DNA of 64,000 nucleotides from Aquamicrobium sp. (GTDB lineage Bacteria > Pseudomonadota > Alphaproteobacteria > Rhizobiales > Rhizobiaceae): assembly GCF_023954335.1 (NCBI RefSeq), contig NZ_JAMLIE010000001.1, forward strand, positions 1,240,001-1,304,000, given 5' to 3'. The translations under genes were made by a program, and so were the position numbers. Shown piece after piece: positions 59,279 through 64,000 of this stretch (within the stretch, counting starts at the first letter, position 1; each line of letters opens with the position of its first letter). The notes beneath the pieces are model-generated. The model was not told where the DNA came from and searched no databases. It saw nothing but the letters and a program-made list of their open reading frames with translations.

Positions 59279-61048
59279 CTATAACGGCCACACGAGCAGG
59301 ATCATGGGCACGGAAACCAGGATGATGATGATTTCCAGCGGCAGGCCCATCCGCCAGTAGTCCCCGAAGCGGTAGCCGCCCAGCCCCATGATGATGGTGT
59401 TGTTCTTGTGGCCGATGGGGGTAAGGAAGGCGCAGGATGCGGCCACGGCCACGCCCATCAGGAAGGGATCGGGATTGACGCCCATGGAATTGGCCACGCC
59501 AACGGCTACTGGCGCGGCGATGAGCGCCGTCGCCACGTTGTTCAGGAAATCCGAAAGCGTCATCGTGACGACCATCACGAGGACAAGCACGCCCCATACC
59601 GGAAGCGCATCCGTCTGCTGCACGATGAAATCGGCGATTAGCGCGGTGCCGCCTGTTTCTTCCAAAGCAAGTCCGAGGGGTATCAGCGAGCCGAGCAGCA
59701 CGATAACCGGCCATTCCACCGCCTCGTACACTTCGCTCGGGCCGACGATGTTGAAGAAGGCGTAAAGCGCGACGGCCGCCGCCAGGGCGACCGTCAACGG
59801 CAGCAGCCCCGCGACAGCAGCCGCCACCGCGGCGGCGAAGATACCGATGGTCGTCAGGGCCTTGCTGCGCTGGATGACCGTATGGCTTTTGTCGGCAAGG
59901 GCCATCGCGCCCATCCATTCGATGGCGTCCGCGACGCGATTGTCCGGTCCGAGCAGCAACAGCACGTCACCGGCGCGGATCGTCGTTTGACGCACACGGT
60001 TTCGCGAACGCGCGCCTTGCCGCGACAGTCCCAGCAGGGTCACGCCGCGCCTGCCCAGCAGGCGCATGCTGTCGGCGCTGCGTCCCTCGGCCCGCGCGCC
60101 CGCCGGAACGATGGCTTCCACGATGGTCATGGAACGGCTGGTTAAGCCGTCCTTCGCCGGAGTTCCCGCGATTTCGAGTTTCGCCTTGCCGGAGAAAGCC
60201 TCGATGGACTTGGGGTCGCCCTCGAGCATGAGGCGATCGCTCTTCATGATGGTTTCGTCGAAGGAGAAGCCCGCAAGACGCCTGCCCCGTCGTACCAGAC
60301 CGAGAATTGCCACATCGTGCTGGTCCGCGAGTTCGGCGAGGTCGCGCGGTGTTTTGCCAACCCATTCGCTGTCTTCGGGGAAGCCCGCTTCGGCGACATA
60401 GTCAGCGGATTCGGCCGCCTCTGGCGGCGATGCCTGAAGCCTCTTCGGCAGAAGTCGCCAGCCGATCGTGGCGACGAAGGCGATCCCGGCGATGGCGCAG
60501 ACAATCCCCACAGGCGCGAAGTCGAACATGGCGAACGGCTCGCCGAAAGCGTCGCGGCGATACTGCGCGATCACGATGTTCGGCGGCGTGCCGATCAGCG
60601 TTATCATCCCGCCCAGAATGGTGGCGAAGGACAGCGGCATCAGCGAGAGAGAAACGGATCGCGCGGCCTTTCTCGCCGTTTCCATGTCTAGCGTCATCAG
60701 GATGACCAGGGCAGCGACATTGTTGATGACAGCCGAAAGCGCGGCTCCCACCACGGACATGATGCCGATATGGACGGGGAGGCTGCGTTGCGCGTTGACG
60801 ACGTATTGCGCGATGAATTCGACGGCCCCCGCGTTGACCATGGCGCGCGAAACCACCAGCACGAGCGCAATGATGACGACGGCCTCGTGTCCGAATCCCG
60901 AGAAAGCATGCTCCGCCGGCACGACGCCGCCCGCCACGGCGATGACCAGCGCGGAAAGCGCAACAAGGTCATAACGGATCCTGCCCCAGACCAGCATGGC
61001 GAAGACGCCCCCAAGCAGCGTGAAGATGAATATCTGCTCATACGTCAC
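59279..61048 (-). CDS. SLC13/ArsB-type transporter with RCK (TrkA-C) domains
   Basis: 589 residues. N-terminal and C-terminal hydrophobic halves (about 1-190 and 400-589, roughly 11 helices, with ILGGMITLIGTPPNIVIAQY and CAFLTPIGHKNNTIIMGLGG, the SNT/GTPPN-type substrate loops) surround two cytoplasmic RCK_C domains (about 215-375; LMLEGDPKSIEAFSGKAKLE, AGDVLLLLGPDNRVADAIEW). Family members carry sulfate, dicarboxylates or anions coupled to Na+, with RCK domains sensing nucleotides or ions. Convergent with the secreted gene, divergent from the trk genes. Confidence 0.92.
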   Translation of the reverse strand: MTYEQIFIFTLLGGVFAMLVWGRIRYDLVALSALVIAVAGGVVPAEHAFSGFGHEAVVIIALVLVVSRAMVNAGAVEFIAQYVVNAQRSLPVHIGIMSVVGAALSAVINNVAALVILMTLDMETARKAARSVSLSLMPLSFATILGGMITLIGTPPNIVIAQYRRDAFGEPFAMFDFAPVGIVCAIAGIAFVATIGWRLLPKRLQASPPEAAESADYVAEAGFPEDSEWVGKTPRDLAELADQHDVAILGLVRRGRRLAGFSFDETIMKSDRLMLEGDPKSIEAFSGKAKLEIAGTPAKDGLTSRSMTIVEAIVPAGARAEGRSADSMRLLGRRGVTLLGLSRQGARSRNRVRQTTIRAGDVLLLLGPDNRVADAIEWMGAMALADKSHTVIQRSKALTTIGIFAAAVAAAVAGLLPLTVALAAAVALYAFFNIVGPSEVYEAVEWPVIVLLGSLIPLGLALEETGGTALIADFIVQQTDALPVWGVLVLVMVVTMTLSDFLNNVATALIAAPVAVGVANSMGVNPDPFLMGVAVAASCAFLTPIGHKNNTIIMGLGGYRFGDYWRMGLPLEIIIILVSVPMILLVWPL

Positions 61049-61244
61049 AGTTTGTTCCTCGAACGGTTAGGGCGAGCCGCACATTGTTGGGGTACATTTG
61101 TCGGTGAATGCGCGAGGGTGATGACATCCGCCGCGCGATATTGACGGCTTGCCCGGGCTGGATGGAACCTACCGCATGAAGGCAGGCAAGCATCGATATC
61201 CGAAAATCGACGATGAGATGATGCAACGTACAGGTACGACCCGC

Positions 61245-61493
61245 TCAATCCGAGCCGGTCCAGATGGCGACGACGTCCGCCGCCGGCGTTTCGGATGTCT
61301 CACCGCCGGAAAGATCGCTGACAGCGACGGGCTTGTGATGGACGCTTAATACGGTGAGGTAGTTGGTCTTGCCCTCGTGTTCCACCGCGATCCTGTCTCC
61401 CGGCGAAGGGGAGGCCACGAAATTCAGAACACCCCAATCCTGGGTGGCGCTGTCGACGGACCCCCTCTGGACCAGCAGTCTCAGGCCAAGCAA
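61245..61493 (-). CDS. Small protein with TTG start, unknown function
   Basis: 82 codons with good codon use: NFVASPSPGDRIAVEHEGKT, NYLTVLSVHHKPVAVSDLSG, ending AADVVAIWTGSD. No ATG or GTG is available at the front; a TTG at 61493 has GGGAGG six bases upstream. The PGDRIxVxxxGxxxYLxVLxVxHxPV pattern suggests a small beta-barrel. It may instead be a 3' fragment. Divergent from trkA (start 61686). Confidence 0.5.
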   Translation of the reverse strand: MLGLRLLVQRGSVDSATQDWGVLNFVASPSPGDRIAVEHEGKTNYLTVLSVHHKPVAVSDLSGGETSETPAADVVAIWTGSD

Positions 61494-61685
61494 TCCAATC
61501 CTCCCGAAATGATGCGATTTCAGTTTCCGCAAACGGCTATCTAAAGAGCAGAATAGCCGAGAGCTGTCTGCGCGACCAGAGAAATTGAAACATGAAGGGA
61601 TCCGCCGCCGGTCATCCCATGGTTGGATTTCTTGCCGAATAGCGCTACTTGACCTGCCTTTGAACGGGGTGGACGGAGATTGTCC

Positions 61686-63071
61686 ATGAGGGTGATAATT
61701 TGCGGCGCCGGGCAGGTCGGCACGACCATCGCACGCCATCTGGCGACGGAAGGTTTCAGCGTTACCGTGATCGACAACGACCCCGAGCAGGTCCGCCGGG
61801 TCGATGAAAGTCACGATGTGCGCGGCGTGGTCGGATACGCTTCCCATCCCGAGGCGCTTCGAAAAGCGAACGCCCAGGATGCCGACATGCTCATAGCGGT
61901 CACGCGTTCCGACGAAGTCAACATGGCCGCCTGCCAGGTCGCCTATTCCCTGTTCGGCGTAAAGCGCCGTATCGCCCGGCTGCGTCACTCCGGCTATCTC
62001 GACCAGGACAAGAGCGGCCTTTATGCGGCCGAACACATGCCGATCGACGTGGTGATCTCGCCCGAGATCGAGATCGCGAAGGGGATCACCCGCCGTCTCG
62101 CCACGCCCGGCGCATTCGACATGGTCCCCATGGCCAGTGGTCAGGTCGAACTGCTCGGCATCCATGTCGAGGATTCGCGCATCCCGATCGTCAAGGAACG
62201 CATCGGAGATCTCGGCAAGGACGAGCAGTTCCACGGAATGTCGATCGTCGCCCTGGTCCGCAAGGGACGGTGTTTCGTTCCCGACAGCCAGGACCGGGTG
62301 ACCGTCGGCGACGACGTCTATGTGCTCGCCAGGCGGGGCAAGGTCGACGACGTCGTTACGGCGTTCGGCCATCGTGAACGCGTCGCGAAGAAGCTGATCA
62401 TCGTCGGAGCCGGCAATGTCGGCCTGAATCTGGCCAAGACCGTTCGGCGGCGCTCCCCGCTCGTCGACATCAAGCTTATCGAACAGGACGAGGAGCGGGC
62501 GGAACATGTCGCGGCGGAACTCGGCGGCGCCGTGGTGGTCTTGCACGGCGACGGTCTTGATCGCAGCCTGCTGGACGAGGCGCAGGCCGCATCCACGGAT
62601 ACTCTGGTTGCCGTCACCAACGATGACGAGACCAACATCTTCGCCTCCGTGCTCGCCAAGCAGGCTGGATGCAAGCGCGCGATCACCCTCGTCAACAAGC
62701 GTTCCTACGAGACCGTTCTCCCGGCTTTGGGGCTCAACACGGTGGTGAGCCCCAGCGCCGTGACGATCTCGACCGTTCTGCGCCACGTCCGGCACAGTTC
62801 CGTCACCGCGCTCTATACGTTGCGCGAGGACTTTGGCGAGGTCATCGAAGCGGAAATCCCCGAAGGCTCCCGATTGCTGCGTCGACCTCTGGGCCAGTTG
62901 GGCTTGCCCGTGGGGATGAAGATCGGGGCGGTGATACGCGAAAAGGAAGTGGTGTTTCCGCAGCCCGATATGCAGTTGCAACCAGGCGACACCGTTATCG
63001 CGCTCGTGACCTACAGCTATCTCAAGCTCGCCGAAGCCTTGCTGGGCTCGACCGGGATTCGCAATAGATGA
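61686..63071 (+). CDS. trkA: Trk potassium uptake regulator TrkA
   Basis: 461 residues, the double-RCK form: RCK_N 1 (MRVIICGAGQVGTTIARHLA), RCK_C 1 near 145-225, RCK_N 2 (LIIVGAGNVGLNLAKTVRRR near 237) and RCK_C 2 (PEGSRLLRRPLGQLGLPVGM). It gates TrkH in response to NAD(H)/ATP. ATG 61686 is preferred to TTG 61680 since the Rossmann strand starts directly after it. The stop overlaps the trkH start by ATGA. Confidence 0.96.
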   Translation: MRVIICGAGQVGTTIARHLATEGFSVTVIDNDPEQVRRVDESHDVRGVVGYASHPEALRKANAQDADMLIAVTRSDEVNMAACQVAYSLFGVKRRIARLRHSGYLDQDKSGLYAAEHMPIDVVISPEIEIAKGITRRLATPGAFDMVPMASGQVELLGIHVEDSRIPIVKERIGDLGKDEQFHGMSIVALVRKGRCFVPDSQDRVTVGDDVYVLARRGKVDDVVTAFGHRERVAKKLIIVGAGNVGLNLAKTVRRRSPLVDIKLIEQDEERAEHVAAELGGAVVVLHGDGLDRSLLDEAQAASTDTLVAVTNDDETNIFASVLAKQAGCKRAITLVNKRSYETVLPALGLNTVVSPSAVTISTVLRHVRHSSVTALYTLREDFGEVIEAEIPEGSRLLRRPLGQLGLPVGMKIGAVIREKEVVFPQPDMQLQPGDTVIALVTYSYLKLAEALLGSTGIRNR

Positions 63072-64000
63072 ATCCCGCCGCAAAAAAGGTTTCGGCGCCC
63101 CGGCCGATCTCGGCACAAGGCTTCAAGCCTGTCGCCTATTTCTCCGGCATGGTGCTGCTGGCGACCGCCGCGATGATGGCGTTCCCGATGCTTGCCGATC
63201 TGTATTTCGGCAACGAGGACTGGAAAGCGTTCGCGTTCGCCTGCGTCTTGACCTTCATACCGGGCATGTCGCTGGTCTATCTCACGAAAGGTTCTCTCAA
63301 GGCAGGATTGAGCCTGAGACAGGCGTTCCTGCTGACGCCGCTCAGTTGGCTGGCGGTGTCGATATTCAGCGCCATTCCGTTCTACCTGTCCGACTATGGC
63401 ATCGTCGGCGGCAGTCCGGCGGATTCGTTCTTCGAAGCCGTTTCAGGCATCACCACGACCGGAGCGACGGTCATCTCGGGGCTGGATGGCGCTCCTCCGG
63501 GGATGCTGTTGTGGCGTGCTCTGCTTCAATGGATGGGCGGGATCGGCATCATCGCGACGGCGATAGCGATCCTGCCTGCTCTAGGCATCGGCGGAATGCA
63601 GTTGTTCAGGACCGAGTCGTCGGATCGCTCCGAAAAGGCCATGCCTCGCGTGCGCCAGATCGCGGCGACGCTCGGGAAGACCTATGTCGGCCTTACCGTG
63701 CTGGCTGTCCTGGTTTACTGGGCGGCGGGCATGCGGCTCTTCGATGCGGTCGCCCATGCCATGACCTCGATCGCAACGGGCGGCTATTCGACGTCCGACG
63801 CTTCGTTCGGGCGGTGGGAGAGCAACGGAATACAATGGTTCGCGACCCTGTTCATGCTGTCCGGAACGGTCCCGTTCGTGCTCTATGTCCGCTTCGTCGC
63901 GGGAGACCGGCGCGCGTTTCTGGACCGGCAGATCAGGACGCTGATGGTCTTTCTGGCCGTCACGGTCACGCTGATCGGCGGATGGCTCTTCATCTCGGGC
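63068..64000 (+). CDS. trkH: Trk potassium transporter membrane subunit TrkH, 3' end outside window
   Basis: 311 codons present. About seven hydrophobic segments; the first pore-loop filter is seen in FFEAVSGITTTGATVISGLD (TTTGA) and the second in AVAHAMTSIATGGYSTSDAS (ATGGYS), with LLQWMGGIGIIATAIAILPA between. It forms the K+ channel gated by TrkA, to which it is translationally coupled. The gene continues past the right edge. Confidence 0.96.
   Translation, partial: MNPAAKKVSAPRPISAQGFKPVAYFSGMVLLATAAMMAFPMLADLYFGNEDWKAFAFACVLTFIPGMSLVYLTKGSLKAGLSLRQAFLLTPLSWLAVSIFSAIPFYLSDYGIVGGSPADSFFEAVSGITTTGATVISGLDGAPPGMLLWRALLQWMGGIGIIATAIAILPALGIGGMQLFRTESSDRSEKAMPRVRQIAATLGKTYVGLTVLAVLVYWAAGMRLFDAVAHAMTSIATGGYSTSDASFGRWESNGIQWFATLFMLSGTVPFVLYVRFVAGDRRAFLDRQIRTLMVFLAVTVTLIGGWLFISG

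Noticed and set aside
61245..63116. 623-codon minus-strand frame
   Set aside because: Mostly antisense to trkA; only the last 82 codons (61245-61493) lie outside it and are listed separately.
1..64000. CRISPR array, rRNA operon or replication origin
   Set aside because: No regularly spaced direct repeats, rRNA landmarks or DnaA-box/iteron clusters were noticed.

Overview
The window is GC-rich chromosomal DNA of an alphaproteobacterium, most likely order Hyphomicrobiales and a Phyllobacteriaceae-like lineage (Mesorhizobium, Aminobacter or Nitratireductor type). Reasons: strong GC third-position bias in real genes; a cecR-ybhG-ybhF efflux cluster; a Zur-znuABC locus; an N-acetylglutaminylglutamine amide (NAGGN) osmolyte operon; and hairpin intergenic repeats of the kind common in rhizobial genomes. 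The taxon is an inference; no rRNA is present.

Layout. 1-2340: ABC-2-type efflux ATPase (cut by the window edge), HlyD-type adaptor and CecR-like TetR repressor with a near-perfect palindromic operator. 2466-5159: large acyl-CoA synthetase/GNAT fusion. 5168-8647: zinc uptake (zur, znuB, znuC; divergent znuA) around a candidate Zur box. 8776-10418: tRNA-Thr(CGT), tyrosine integrase, and a short gene remnant. 10419-17575: catabolic/uptake cluster (cupin, SDR, deacetylase, Asp/Glu-racemase-like enzyme, TRAP transporter dctPQM, LysR regulator). 17600-21924: a scar of an integrative conjugative element, with broken secreted genes, an out-of-frame fusion of topoisomerase III to the relaxase TraI, an intact VapBC module, and a gene cut by an IS.

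21925-23437 and 42666-44178 are two almost identical IS3-family elements in the same orientation that bracket 19.2 kb. Between them lie a MarR regulator, the NAGGN operon (asnO, ngg, M42 peptidase), a protein shaped like a prokaryotic ionotropic glutamate receptor, a DeoR regulator facing a LOG-family enzyme and an ABC importer, an adhC remnant, the DUF2207/LemA pair, two tandem secreted paralogues, a membrane-anchored protein with a local frame disruption, and a SUKH-like gene whose start is destroyed by the second IS.

44261-53132 is one long minus-strand transcription unit: a seven-subunit Mnh/Mrp Na+/H+ antiporter (mnhA to mnhG, with MnhG fused to a universal-stress domain) running into a histidine kinase and a sigma-54 response regulator only 9 nt later. 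53322-59188: recombinase remnant, AraC regulator, a transmembrane gene with an internal deletion, a 1079-residue VWA protein and a secreted partner. 59279-64000: SLC13/RCK transporter, a small TTG-start ORF, and trkA-trkH (cut by the window edge).

The recurring theme from 24 kb onward is salt and osmotic homeostasis: NAGGN synthesis, a putative ligand-gated channel, Na+/H+ antiport and Trk potassium uptake. The recurring structural theme is decay: at least eight broken genes, most near mobile-element junctions.
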